Shown here one piece after another: positions 50,664 through 60,455 of a stretch of DNA of 64,000 bases. Below the pieces are notes generated by a model, which was not told the DNA's origin, did not search any database, and worked only from the letters and a program-made list of their open reading frames with translations. The stretch is from Parashewanella tropica. GTDB taxonomy: Bacteria > Pseudomonadota > Gammaproteobacteria > Enterobacterales > Shewanellaceae. Each line of letters opens with the position of its first letter. Position 1 is the stretch's first letter. The stretch covers positions 211,501 through 275,500 of the forward strand of contig NZ_CP037951.1 of NCBI RefSeq assembly GCF_004358445.1, given 5' to 3'. The position numbers and the translations under genes were made by a program.

Positions 50664-53600
50664 AGCAACTCTTCGAGTCTTAGTTGGCTGAAAAATTGGC
50701 TGTCTAAAATGATTTTTGAATCAGGCAATTTGTAATCCAAATCTATGCTGTTTCCGTTCAGTCTGTATGTCAGCCTTCTAACCAGTGGATCATTCGTCGA
50801 TGTGGATTGACCATCAAATAAGAAGCGTAATAATCCCCATGGGCCTTGATATGACTTCGACGCAATGCGATTGACACCGCTAAAAAAGCTACTGCGAATG
50901 ACATCTGAGCTACTGTCGAGTGGCCATTGGATTTGTTTGGCCACTCTGGGTCCTTGATCGTAGCTGAAAATAGCATTATCGGCCCCAAGCTCAAAATCCG
51001 TGACTCGAGAAGCCATGGATATTGGCATTAAATTGATATTCAAAGAGAGCTTTTTACCTGTAGCGCCAAAAAATACCCGACTGACTAATTGGGCTTGGTT
51101 CAATAGGTCTAAAGAATGCTTGCCCATGGGCAGAAATATCCCATCGATTTTGGCTAATTTAAGTGTATTGCCTTGCCAGTATGTAAAGGGCGTAAGGTAT
51201 TGAGTAATAAAGCTGTCAATTTGGCCTTTTGCCATGAACATTTGAGTAAAATCATCTAGGGCAACTTCTAAGTTTTCTTTTTGATAAAAGGGAAACCGTC
51301 CTTCAAAGGATTCATCATAGGTTTGGTACACTTTGTCATTCCATTGACTGTTGATGTAATCCATATTTTTTTGCATGACCAATCGCCAAGATTGTTGAGC
51401 AATGGATAATGCCCACCGTTTAACTTGCTCTGGGTACTTCGCTGCTTCAAGCTCTAAATTTGAAATCGGATCGGCTTTTCCGGATGCATGTACAATGGCG
51501 TATTTATTCATTGCTTCACTGGCATTAGGACTGGATAAAGCTCTAGTGAAATAAGTATCTAATTGATCAAATTGTTGTATTAAACCATCAACAGGTAACG
51601 ACTTTGATTTATCGCCAGTGCCTTTCAGGTAGTCGAAGTAAGGTTGAAAGGCTTGGTTAACGGTAGATTCAGGTTTTACTGTGCTAACGAGTTTATTTGC
51701 TTGTGTTTGAGTGTTATCGCCACCGACTTTCCCAGCAAGGACAGCTATATTGCTATTTTGATTGATCAGATCTGTGTTCATCACGATGGCTTCTAAGGTA
51801 TCTAAAACAGGGCTCGCGACGGGTTGTCTTGCCCCGTGAAGTGCCAAAGAAAGCTCATTGGATGATGTGAAGTGTTTGATACTGATATTGTTTAATAGAT
51901 CATTCCATCGTCGAATGTAATCTGAATAATAGAGACGTTGAACATTTTGGCTCAGAGCTTTCATTTCAAGTGGAGAAACTTCGCTATTCCCTTTCTGTAT
52001 GAATTCAAATTCAGACATGAGTTCTTTTAAGGTGGGAGAGTTTGCACTTAAGTCTATGGTTTTATAGCCCTGCTTGGTGAACAGCTTGGGGATCATAAAA
52101 CCTTGATAATTTGGTGTAAAACTGAATATTGAATCAAAATTAGTACCGAGCTGTTTTCTTACATCAACCAACTGTTTATGTTTTGCGGTGTTAATGATTT
52201 TTGCGTAAATGAGTCTTTCTGGCGATAAGCCAATTAAAATATTACTGGCCTCTGCCACCAGTCTATCGTTTAACTTTATGCGTTTTTGATAGTTGCTGTT
52301 AAAGAGATCAACCAATAAGTCTGATAGCGTGGTTTGTTCAGACTCGGAAAGTAAGGCTTGTTTTTTTATGATCCCCAGTAAATAAGATCTTAAATCAATC
52401 GTTTCTAATTTAGATTTATTGGAAAGCATTTCATAGTAACGCAGTACTTCAAAAATTTTACTGGAGTCGCGCTGTTCAACATAATGGGACAGATCTTTCG
52501 CTCCGAGTCGCTCAAGTTGTGGCAGTAATAACATACTGAGCTGTGACTCATAAATGCTGTATATTTGCGCAGCAATATCGCCTTGTTTTAGGCTGACTTT
52601 TCGATACCAAGGTTTAGGCGCAACGCCTTCTTTGGCGACGGCTCTTAATTCACTGAGCAGTTCAATCACATCTTGGAAACGGGTTGGATTTTGCTGTGAA
52701 TGTTGTAAGTCATTTTTGTAGAGGCTCAATTGGGTGAGGGCATTGTTTCGCCAGTCTTCGTCGGCACTCCAGTTATTCTTTAAGGTCCATATGGTGAGCG
52801 CAATCAGTAGCAGGGCACCGATGGCCAACGTACTTCGGAAAAACAGATATCCCATTTGCATTCTGGTGTTGATCCCAGCGAGTTGTGCTTCAGGTAAAAT
52901 GGATTGCTGTAACAGTTTTTGAGCAAAAAAGTGCCGTCTTCTCGCGACTCTTTGTCTTTGTTCGTTGGTATTAAACTCGGAGTGTAAGGCGATGACTTTG
53001 CCTAAAATGTCATAGGAGTGTTCATCAACAACACAATTGAGAAAATAGACCCCTCTTATCCAAACGCAGTGTTTAGCTCGACTTTCTTTGCCGAGCTCTG
53101 TTATCCACTCTGATACGATATGAAAGAACAGTCTGAGCTGATAGGGTAAGGCAATGACAGAGGCCGTTTGTTCAGAGTTAATGTTAAACAGTAATTCAAA
53201 CTGTTGCTGTGTGATCCCGCTTAAAAATGATTTTACTTTTTCTTGAAAAGCAGAGGGTTGAAAGGGAACGTGGGCTGATGTATCAAAGGTGATCCCTAGT
53301 GGCTCGGCTAGCTCCTCATTGGAGTAGGGATCAAAAAATTCAATAAAGTCTGAAATAACATCCACTTTGGCTAATACACAATAAAAAGGTACAGAGAGTT
53401 TGAGCTTAGCGGTTAACGCGAGCATGGCATCTTTGACTTGTTTCGCTTGAGTCTCCCGTGTTTTCCTATCCATGGTTATTAAACTTTTACAATTAAGCAG
53501 ATTGACGACGCCATTTAGACTTTGGCGGGGACGCACTTTTAACAGTTGTTTACTTAAGGTGCTCCAGAGTGAATGATTGAACTCATGACCGTTATAGATT

Positions 53601-54064
53601 TTATCACCCACTTCTAGACAGATGATGTCTTCGTTGTACCAAAAGCGAATGTACGTTTGTTGCTGCTCCTTTAAGGTGTCATCTAATAACAGCTCTAATC
53701 CATTTTGTTTCAATAAGGTACTTTTGCCAGCAGCTTGCTCTCCTAATACGAGATACCAAGGTAGATCGTAGAGTGTACTGTGCTTAATGTTTTTGGCATT
53801 TTTGATCCGTGATACAGCAGATCGAATGATGGTATTGATTTGTGCAGCTTGTTGTTTTTCGGCCTTGATTTGATCACGACGAAGTTTGTGTTGCTTGCCA
53901 TACTCAGATTGAGCGTACAAAAAATAGCATAGTCCGATAGTGATGATGATTGAAATAATTGCTGGATACATGAGCCATGAGAGTTGTGGGAAAATTATCC
54001 AAGCAAGCGTCGACAGAATGATGCAAAGCACCAAGCTGATCACGGTATACATCTTTAACTTCAT
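50660..54064 (-). CDS. tssM: T6SS inner-membrane protein TssM (IcmF)
   Basis: 1134 residues, the usual length. Two N-terminal membrane helices (about 7-25 and 32-50) and a third at about 410-430 flank a cytoplasmic NTPase-like domain with Walker A GEQAAGKST at 108-116. The long periplasmic C-terminal part follows. TssM with TssL and TssJ forms the envelope-spanning complex that docks the baseplate. It begins 51 bases after tssL and overlaps the kinase-like gene. Confidence 0.94.
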   Translation of the reverse strand: MKLKMYTVISLVLCIILSTLAWIIFPQLSWLMYPAIISIIITIGLCYFLYAQSEYGKQHKLRRDQIKAEKQQAAQINTIIRSAVSRIKNAKNIKHSTLYDLPWYLVLGEQAAGKSTLLKQNGLELLLDDTLKEQQQTYIRFWYNEDIICLEVGDKIYNGHEFNHSLWSTLSKQLLKVRPRQSLNGVVNLLNCKSLITMDRKTRETQAKQVKDAMLALTAKLKLSVPFYCVLAKVDVISDFIEFFDPYSNEELAEPLGITFDTSAHVPFQPSAFQEKVKSFLSGITQQQFELLFNINSEQTASVIALPYQLRLFFHIVSEWITELGKESRAKHCVWIRGVYFLNCVVDEHSYDILGKVIALHSEFNTNEQRQRVARRRHFFAQKLLQQSILPEAQLAGINTRMQMGYLFFRSTLAIGALLLIALTIWTLKNNWSADEDWRNNALTQLSLYKNDLQHSQQNPTRFQDVIELLSELRAVAKEGVAPKPWYRKVSLKQGDIAAQIYSIYESQLSMLLLPQLERLGAKDLSHYVEQRDSSKIFEVLRYYEMLSNKSKLETIDLRSYLLGIIKKQALLSESEQTTLSDLLVDLFNSNYQKRIKLNDRLVAEASNILIGLSPERLIYAKIINTAKHKQLVDVRKQLGTNFDSIFSFTPNYQGFMIPKLFTKQGYKTIDLSANSPTLKELMSEFEFIQKGNSEVSPLEMKALSQNVQRLYYSDYIRRWNDLLNNISIKHFTSSNELSLALHGARQPVASPVLDTLEAIVMNTDLINQNSNIAVLAGKVGGDNTQTQANKLVSTVKPESTVNQAFQPYFDYLKGTGDKSKSLPVDGLIQQFDQLDTYFTRALSSPNASEAMNKYAIVHASGKADPISNLELEAAKYPEQVKRWALSIAQQSWRLVMQKNMDYINSQWNDKVYQTYDESFEGRFPFYQKENLEVALDDFTQMFMAKGQIDSFITQYLTPFTYWQGNTLKLAKIDGIFLPMGKHSLDLLNQAQLVSRVFFGATGKKLSLNINLMPISMASRVTDFELGADNAIFSYDQGPRVAKQIQWPLDSSSDVIRSSFFSGVNRIASKSYQGPWGLLRFLFDGQSTSTNDPLVRRLTYRLNGNSIDLDYKLPDSKIILDSQFFSQLRLEELL

Positions 54065-54115
54065 ACGGTTAACTCTCCACAGCCAGAATCTTGGCCTCTA
54101 GTGATATGCGAGCTT

Positions 54116-55003
54116 TCATTTTTTCGGTGCATGAGGCGTCGAGGGGGTTATAGGTTCCGTTTCAGGATGAAAAAGCTCTACATTCGTTAATGGGTGGATA
54201 TTAATAAGCCCAATTTGCTCTAATTCATTACTGATATGCTTACTGCGATTGAAATACCAATACTCGGAAATCCCATAGCTCATCAATACGATAAAAACGG
54301 AAAAGGCCAATACGGTTTTCATATTGAGAAAGTGTCTGGGTGGTGAGGCTTTTTTAGGTTTGCTGGCTTGAGGGCGAGTAAGGCTTTGTTTATCACGATA
54401 GATTTTTAGGATGGCATAGAGTTCTGTTTTTAAGTCGTAGAGTTCGCTTTCTTTTTGATCTCGATATAATCCTTGAAACCCTAACATGAGTAATACGTAC
54501 TGGAGCTCGATAAAATCAATCAACTTAGTGGGTTGGTGACACGCTTTTTCCAGTAGTTGAAAAAATACCTCCCCGCCATTTCGCTCTTGAAACACTTTGC
54601 TCAGCAGTGAATTATTTTGCCAATGGTGTTGCTCTCCCCACGGGGTATAAATAATGGCTTCATCGAGTGCGGCGCATAATACAAAACAACTCTTATCTAG
54701 CACACTTGGGTGATAGGAAAGGTGGACGGCTTGTTTTCGAAAATCGGCAATTTTATTGAGTAACTGTTGTCTAAATAGCTCAACATTGGTTGGCTTTCCT
54801 TGCCTTGGGATGGTGATTAGCATCCCTAAAATATCAGTGGCAGGGTTGAGTAGGGGATTACCATAGACGACGAGATCGCTAATGATGTATTCGATATCAC
54901 TTAAGTCTAGAATGTGAGTCTGGGTTGGGTCAGTATCAAGCTCTTCTTCAATCGCTGTGCGCTGAACTACAACCGTGGGCTCTTCGGTAAATATATCATT
55001 CAT
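54116..55003 (-). CDS. tssL: T6SS inner-membrane protein TssL (IcmH/DotU)
   Basis: 295 residues. The helical cytoplasmic domain (VYGNPLLNPATDIL; CFVLCAALDEAIIYTPWGEQHHW) is diagnostic of DotU/IcmH. A single C-terminal membrane helix is at about 228-250 (MKTVLAFSVFIVLMSYGIS). A short, Pro-rich periplasmic tail follows, with no OmpA-like peptidoglycan-binding extension, so wall anchoring must come from elsewhere. It starts 6 bases after tssK. Confidence 0.92.
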   Translation of the reverse strand: MNDIFTEEPTVVVQRTAIEEELDTDPTQTHILDLSDIEYIISDLVVYGNPLLNPATDILGMLITIPRQGKPTNVELFRQQLLNKIADFRKQAVHLSYHPSVLDKSCFVLCAALDEAIIYTPWGEQHHWQNNSLLSKVFQERNGGEVFFQLLEKACHQPTKLIDFIELQYVLLMLGFQGLYRDQKESELYDLKTELYAILKIYRDKQSLTRPQASKPKKASPPRHFLNMKTVLAFSVFIVLMSYGISEYWYFNRSKHISNELEQIGLINIHPLTNVELFHPETEPITPSTPHAPKK

Positions 55004-55009
55004 GTTTCA

Positions 55010-56326
55010 TCACCTAATTACATGAAACTCGACACACACATCTTCAATCCTTTCATCAATATGCAGAGCAATAGGATCCTCTTTATCGACGAGCTGCTTC
55101 CAAAGTTCTGATTGCACATCGACTTCAAAATACGAAGCATCGACTTTTGATTTAAGCTCAGAAGGGGCGTAAGGGAGGTTTAATAGACCAACCCCTTGTA
55201 TGGCACTTCTGACCAAATTCACTATGGTCGAATTGCCAGCCAGTTTCGCAGATTTAGGAAACTCTTCGTTGAGTCGAACAGAGCCAATACTTGAGGTTAC
55301 CACCAGTATAAATCGGCCTTGTTTAAATAAGTTTCTATCAGGGATGACGGTTCTGAGTAATCGGCGGCTGGCAAATAGGCTTTCATCCCATTTTAGGCTT
55401 GTGACATTATCGAGTTTAATTTCACTCAATAGGGTTTTGATTTCGCTAAAGAGGTCAACAAATACGGAGTAAAGTTCACTTTGATTCCATTGACGTAACG
55501 TTTTGGGTACCCTATTTTCCAAACCACACATTTGTCCGTAAAGGGATATGCAATCTAAATACAGCTGGTAAGTAGCGGCATTAGACATTTCAGCATCATG
55601 TCTAAACTTTGGAAGCCAAGTGCACAGAGCTTGTAACCATAAATAATCTCGAAGTAATGCTTGATAGCTTTTACTGCTTTCTTCTGTTTGCAGACGCGTA
55701 GCAATAGTTGTGGCTCGATATTGCATGTGAGCCGCAAGATCGGTAATGCCGTTGGTCAGATAGTGAGAGACATTGTAGTACAAACAGTTGGGAACAAATT
55801 CTTTACTGAGTATAACCTCGCCTTCACTCCTAAACTCCATGACTTTGGCAACCGAGAGTACAATGTAATCTTGTAAGTCATCACCTTCGAGCTTGAGTAC
55901 AATATTGAGCTTGCCTAATTCCAGTTGTACCGAGTCACTGTGTTCACGAGTCGTATCAAAGGTGGCGTATTCAAAGGGAGAAAATCGAAAGCGGGTGCTT
56001 TTACCGACATTCACCGCCCCTGTTCGAGTCAATGGCAGGGCTAAGTACACCAGTTTATTGGTGGTACTACTGGGGATTTCAATGGTCAAACTTTCCAATA
56101 TTTCAAAAGGCGTTCCATCAGGAAAAATGCCTTTAGCGTGCGTGATTGACACTTTTCCAATCGTGAGTAATGAGTTATCAATGTGAAGTGCGGTGAGACC
56201 ATAAAAGCAAGCGTTGTTCTGCTCTATCAATTGTCTGGTAAAGTATTCATGGTATCGGTCTTGTTGCTGAAAATGCTGAGGACTTAAAAACATCCCCTCA
56301 CTCCAAACAATCTTATTGGTATCCAT
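55010..56326 (-). CDS. tssK: T6SS baseplate protein TssK
   Basis: 438 residues beginning with the family motif NKIVWSEGMFLSPQHFQQQDRYHE. TssK is a trimeric adaptor that links the baseplate (TssE/F/G) to the membrane complex. It is located between tssJ (2-base gap) and tssL (6-base gap), the conserved J-K-L order. Confidence 0.94.
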   Translation of the reverse strand: MDTNKIVWSEGMFLSPQHFQQQDRYHEYFTRQLIEQNNACFYGLTALHIDNSLLTIGKVSITHAKGIFPDGTPFEILESLTIEIPSSTTNKLVYLALPLTRTGAVNVGKSTRFRFSPFEYATFDTTREHSDSVQLELGKLNIVLKLEGDDLQDYIVLSVAKVMEFRSEGEVILSKEFVPNCLYYNVSHYLTNGITDLAAHMQYRATTIATRLQTEESSKSYQALLRDYLWLQALCTWLPKFRHDAEMSNAATYQLYLDCISLYGQMCGLENRVPKTLRQWNQSELYSVFVDLFSEIKTLLSEIKLDNVTSLKWDESLFASRRLLRTVIPDRNLFKQGRFILVVTSSIGSVRLNEEFPKSAKLAGNSTIVNLVRSAIQGVGLLNLPYAPSELKSKVDASYFEVDVQSELWKQLVDKEDPIALHIDERIEDVCVEFHVIR

Positions 56327-56328
56327 CT

Positions 56329-56790
56329 TTACCCCTGAATAGATAAGTTAATGCCATCAATATCAATGTTGACGGTCTGTGAGCTGTCGCTACTGATTGG
56401 AAAAATGGCTTTATCATTAGCTTCTTGATAATCCGAAAACCCCGCAAGAATAGCGATGTATTTGGTGCCATCGAGCAGTGGGTATACTTGCTGGTATTTT
56501 TCTCCCGGTATGATGCTTTTTAAGTGTCGAACAGAAAGTAAACTGGCTTTCAGTACACCTTGTTCATCATTGAAAATATTCAAAAAGCTGGCTTGATTGA
56601 ATACTTCGCTGTCGGACAGCTGATACACTCTCAATTTTATTGGCGTCGCATTATTTTTCAGGTTCGGATTGATGTTGTAAGAGGCGGATACCATTACTGT
56701 CAGTGTTTTGGGAGCAGGCTTGCCAAAACCCAATAGGCTACAGCCTTGCAGTAAAACCGCTAACATCATAACTAAGAGGATTCGTTTCAT
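56329..56790 (-). CDS. tssJ: T6SS outer-membrane lipoprotein TssJ
   Basis: 153 residues with a type II signal peptide ending LLQGC (Cys16). The mature part has the TssJ pattern: ASYNINPNLKNNATPIKLRVYQL, then a FNQASF segment and a C-terminal DGINLSI. TssJ anchors TssM to the outer membrane. It begins 12 bases after tagH. Confidence 0.9.
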   Translation of the reverse strand: MKRILLVMMLAVLLQGCSLLGFGKPAPKTLTVMVSASYNINPNLKNNATPIKLRVYQLSDSEVFNQASFLNIFNDEQGVLKASLLSVRHLKSIIPGEKYQQVYPLLDGTKYIAILAGFSDYQEANDKAIFPISSDSSQTVNIDIDGINLSIQG

Positions 56791-56802
56791 AATCAGTGGT
56801 CT

Positions 56803-57789
56803 TTACCTGTCATTGGAATGGAGTCCAAGTGACTCTTGAAAGTAGAAATGGAATTTTATGTGCCAATCGCGACTTTTGAGTTGATGTGAAAAGTAATGTT
56901 TATACATGGTCCAGTAACGCCAATGATTGTGCCATAACCGTGGAGGACTTAACTCTTCAAAAACGGGTTCAAGCGATTCTGGTGCCATATCTTTTAGTAG
57001 TCTGGTGAGTGCCATCTCCATGGCTTGTTGGGTTTTTCTTTTTTGTTGGAGTTCTTGACGGTAAAGCTGTACTAATTTTGATTCCGAGGCACTGTGGGGG
57101 CTGAGTTCTTTTTTGTTTAGATCGAGTACTTGAGAAAATAAGGTATCGTGAAAGGGATCGTCTTCATAATCTTCAAAATATTGGGTCAATGGTGCGCGCT
57201 CAAGGGTCGTTGACTCTTGCTCTTTTTCTGGCAGATGAAATGGATCTTTCTCGATAGTATTAAAATCAGAGGCATTAGTTGAGAAATTCTTATCATTGTC
57301 TGGATGACGACTCGGGGAAACTGACTCATTAGCAACCGCTGAAATGCTGACATCGTCACTGTCTAAAAATGGGTCGTTACCGAGGATAAAACTGGGTTCT
57401 TGAAGACTTGGCTCTTGAGGGGAGGTAATCACATCATCTTCAATATACTCAGCTTTTGCATCGTCTGGACTGAAGTATGAAACCAGTAAACGATACGAGC
57501 CAATCGTGATCACGTCGCCATCTCTGAGAGACTCTTGATTCCCTTTTCCGATTGGGCTGTCAGCCCCATTGATAAAGACCCCGTTAGTGCTGTTATCAAT
57601 CAGTTTTAGCCCTTTGTCCGTATTGACGATGGAAGCATGAACACTTGAAATGGTGCGTTCGGCGTCACTCAGCTGAAATGTGGTACCAAATCCTCGACCA
57701 ATGGTTCCCCCCTCTTCTGGGAAGGTTTTTGTCCACTCGCTGATGGCTTCGCTATCAGGGGAGCAGATGATTCTTAACGATAACGACAT
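56803..57789 (-). CDS. tagH: T6SS FHA-domain protein TagH
   Basis: 328 residues. The N-terminal FHA domain spans about 20-108: GTIGRGFG, then ISSVHASI, with the conserved Ser/His, and DNSTNGVFIN. FHA domains bind phosphothreonine. A long acidic, Ser/Pro-rich linker (110-220) and a C-terminal helical domain follow. In Pseudomonas-type systems an FHA protein phosphorylated by PpkA promotes T6SS assembly; a small kinase at the end of this operon could play the PpkA part. No cognate PppA phosphatase is seen here. Confidence 0.85.
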   Translation of the reverse strand: MSLSLRIICSPDSEAISEWTKTFPEEGGTIGRGFGTTFQLSDAERTISSVHASIVNTDKGLKLIDNSTNGVFINGADSPIGKGNQESLRDGDVITIGSYRLLVSYFSPDDAKAEYIEDDVITSPQEPSLQEPSFILGNDPFLDSDDVSISAVANESVSPSRHPDNDKNFSTNASDFNTIEKDPFHLPEKEQESTTLERAPLTQYFEDYEDDPFHDTLFSQVLDLNKKELSPHSASESKLVQLYRQELQQKRKTQQAMEMALTRLLKDMAPESLEPVFEELSPPRLWHNHWRYWTMYKHYFSHQLKSRDWHIKFHFYFQESLGLHSNDR

Positions 57790-57819
57790 GCTTAAGTCCT
57801 CGGTCTAGGTAGCCAAGTG

Positions 57820-60447
57820 CTAGTGAATATCAACATTCATTTGTCCACTGCTACAGGTGAGAGTGACCGTTGAAAACGGCTGCCCAATGCTCATTTTGTC
57901 TATGCAGGAGTTGGCAATTTGAGGCATCACCCACTGACTGATCTGTTGTTCAATGGCTCTGGCACCGATTTCTGGTGATTGGTTTTGCTTAAGTAAAAAT
58001 TCAATAACCGAGGGTTCGTAAGCCAGTGTAGCGCCATAATGCTTGCTCAGTGATTGCTCAACTTTGTTGAGGGATAACATGGTGATTTGTTCTAGTTGGC
58101 TATCACTCAGAGGGTGGTAGGGAATGATGGAAAGGCGACCTAAAAATGCGGTGCTAAATGATTTTTGCAGCTCAGGAAAAACCCTTTTTTGTAAGGTCTT
58201 GGTATCGCTGAACCCTTCATCAAGGGCATTAACGATACAAGTATCACCGACATTTGTCGTCATGATGATCAAGCAGTTTTTAAAATCGATATGCCTACCT
58301 TCACTATCGGAAATACTGCCTTTATCAAAAATTTGATAAAAAATATCCTGCACACTCGGATGAGCTTTATCGACTTCATCCAGTAAAATGAGCGAATAGG
58401 GTTTTTTACGAACCGCTTCGGTAAGCACGCCTCCTTTTCCATAGCCGACATAGCCTGCGGGAGCACCTAATAACATAGAGACTTTATGAGCTTCTTTAAA
58501 CTCTGTCATGTTAATGGTAGTAATGCTATTTTCACTGCCGAACAGTTCTTCGGCTAAAGCAAGCGCGGTTTCCGTTTTACCGACACCGCTTGGGCCACAC
58601 ATGAGAAACACCCCAAGTGGTTTTCTTGGATCGGATAATCCGGCGCGTGATATTCGGATCACTTCTGCTATTTCAGAAATGGGGCTGCACTGGCCTATGA
58701 CCCGTTTGCCGATGGAGGATTCAATGTTGAGTAATCGTTCGACATCTTGTTTGATCATGTTATTCACAGGTACACCTGTCCATTGCGCGACGACTTCGGC
58801 AATGGTTTGTTTTGATACTTGTGGCCACACTAATGGACTGTCTTGCTGCACATTGGAAAGCTGTTGCATTTGTTGTTTGATCAGCGTTTGCTTTTGTAGC
58901 TTTTGTTGAGGGCTGATGTCTTCGCTGTTTACCCGTTTTTCAAGCTCAGCCTGCAGGGAGAGCAAGGCTGTAACTGAGGTTTTTTCTGCTTCCCATTTAT
59001 CACGTAAGGCGGATTGCTGTGTTAGGTAATCCTGCTTTTGCTGTTTAATTTGATCGAGTTGTGTGGACTCACTGAAACAAAGCAGGTCTTCTTTCATTAA
59101 TACTTGAATTTCACTTTCTTTTTGATTGATTTGCTCTGTGATAACCGTGAGTTGATGAGGTATCGCATTTTGGCTCAAGCCGACACGAGAGCACGCGGTA
59201 TCTAACAGGCTGATGGCTTTGTCTGGTAACTTGCGTTCGGGTAAATAGCGTATCGATAAACTCACGGCCGCCTCTAGGGCTTCTTGTAGAATTCTGACGT
59301 TATGGTGGGTTTCAAGACTGGCTTTGATTCCCCTTAACATTTGTACTGCTGTGGCTTCGTCTGGCTCTTGAACTTCCACGACTTGGAAGCGTCTTGTTAA
59401 GGCGGCATCTTTTTCGAAGTATTGTTTATATTCTGCCCATGTTGTGGCCGCTATCGAGCGAAATTCACCTCTGGCTAAGGCGGGCTTTAGTATGTTGGCA
59501 GCGTCGTTTTGCCCCGCGGCACCCCCTGCGCCAATTAAGGTATGGGCTTCATCAATGAAAATGATCATCGGCGTGGTGGATTGCTTAATTTCGCTGATGA
59601 TATCTTTTAAGCGATTTTCGAACTCGCCCTTTATGCTGGCTCCTGCTTGTAATAACGATAAATCTAAGCTCAGAAGCTCAACATGCTCCAGTATTGGCGG
59701 TACATTACCTTCAACAATGAGTTGAGCTAAGCCTTCAACAATAGCGGTTTTACCGACGCCGGGGTCACCAACCAGAATAGGACTGTTTTGGCGACGTCGA
59801 CATAAAATATCAATGGTTTTTCGTATTTCAAGACTCCGACCAGAGACGATATCGAGTTCACCGTTTCTGGCCGCTTGAGTGAAGTTTTGGGTGTATTTAT
59901 CCAGTGCAGGGGTGCTTTGATTGCTCATCGCTTCTTTAGAAACAGCAGTCTCTGAATTGTTTGATGTTGATTGAACGACCTTTCCTGATGTTTTCAGTGC
60001 TTGTTGCTTCAACCACTCTGATGATAGGTTCTTTATCCATTCAGTTAAACAACCCGTGTAGGCACCAAGTGTGACTCTTTGTTTCAATACTAATAACAAA
60101 TGGTATTCATTAACGGTTAACTGGGAAAGGTTCAATGATGCCAACATCCATGCATCTTTTAGCAATTCAATAAGTTGGGATGAAAGAGAAGGTGAATTGT
60201 CATTTCCTGCTTTATAGCGTGTTAATTCAGAGTTGAGTTGCTCAGTTAGCACGTCAATAGCAATTCCGGCCGATTGGGCGGCTAGTACCCAGCCCATATC
60301 GGATTCTTGAAGTAATTTATAGAACCAATGTTCAAGTTCTATGGCAAAGTGATGTCGAGAAACACATTCTCCAGCTGCCAGTTCCAACGTCGATTTGAGT
60401 TTGGAGGACATACATTGAACGAGACTTTGTAACTCAACATTAACCAT
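57820..60447 (-). CDS. clpV: T6SS sheath-disassembly ATPase TssH (ClpV)
   Basis: The frame is open to 60516, but that start would overlap tssG; ATG 60447, preceded by AGTAGGTG, gives 875 residues and the usual ClpV N-terminus (VELQSLVQCMSSKLKSTLE). Two AAA+ modules: Walker A GDPGVGKT near residue 226 and GPSGVGKT near 616, with IFIDEAHTLIGAGG and LILLDEVDKAHP as Walker B regions. ClpV hexamers unfold contracted TssB/TssC sheath for reuse. It is located 8 bases after tssG. Confidence 0.94.
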   Translation of the reverse strand: MVNVELQSLVQCMSSKLKSTLELAAGECVSRHHFAIELEHWFYKLLQESDMGWVLAAQSAGIAIDVLTEQLNSELTRYKAGNDNSPSLSSQLIELLKDAWMLASLNLSQLTVNEYHLLLVLKQRVTLGAYTGCLTEWIKNLSSEWLKQQALKTSGKVVQSTSNNSETAVSKEAMSNQSTPALDKYTQNFTQAARNGELDIVSGRSLEIRKTIDILCRRRQNSPILVGDPGVGKTAIVEGLAQLIVEGNVPPILEHVELLSLDLSLLQAGASIKGEFENRLKDIISEIKQSTTPMIIFIDEAHTLIGAGGAAGQNDAANILKPALARGEFRSIAATTWAEYKQYFEKDAALTRRFQVVEVQEPDEATAVQMLRGIKASLETHHNVRILQEALEAAVSLSIRYLPERKLPDKAISLLDTACSRVGLSQNAIPHQLTVITEQINQKESEIQVLMKEDLLCFSESTQLDQIKQQKQDYLTQQSALRDKWEAEKTSVTALLSLQAELEKRVNSEDISPQQKLQKQTLIKQQMQQLSNVQQDSPLVWPQVSKQTIAEVVAQWTGVPVNNMIKQDVERLLNIESSIGKRVIGQCSPISEIAEVIRISRAGLSDPRKPLGVFLMCGPSGVGKTETALALAEELFGSENSITTINMTEFKEAHKVSMLLGAPAGYVGYGKGGVLTEAVRKKPYSLILLDEVDKAHPSVQDIFYQIFDKGSISDSEGRHIDFKNCLIIMTTNVGDTCIVNALDEGFSDTKTLQKRVFPELQKSFSTAFLGRLSIIPYHPLSDSQLEQITMLSLNKVEQSLSKHYGATLAYEPSVIEFLLKQNQSPEIGARAIEQQISQWVMPQIANSCIDKMSIGQPFSTVTLTCSSGQMNVDIH

Positions 60448-60455
60448 GAACGCAC

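Noticed and set aside
58508-58909. 133-residue plus-strand frame antisense to clpV
   Set aside because: Cys/Ser-rich shadow of the ClpV reading frame with no start signal.
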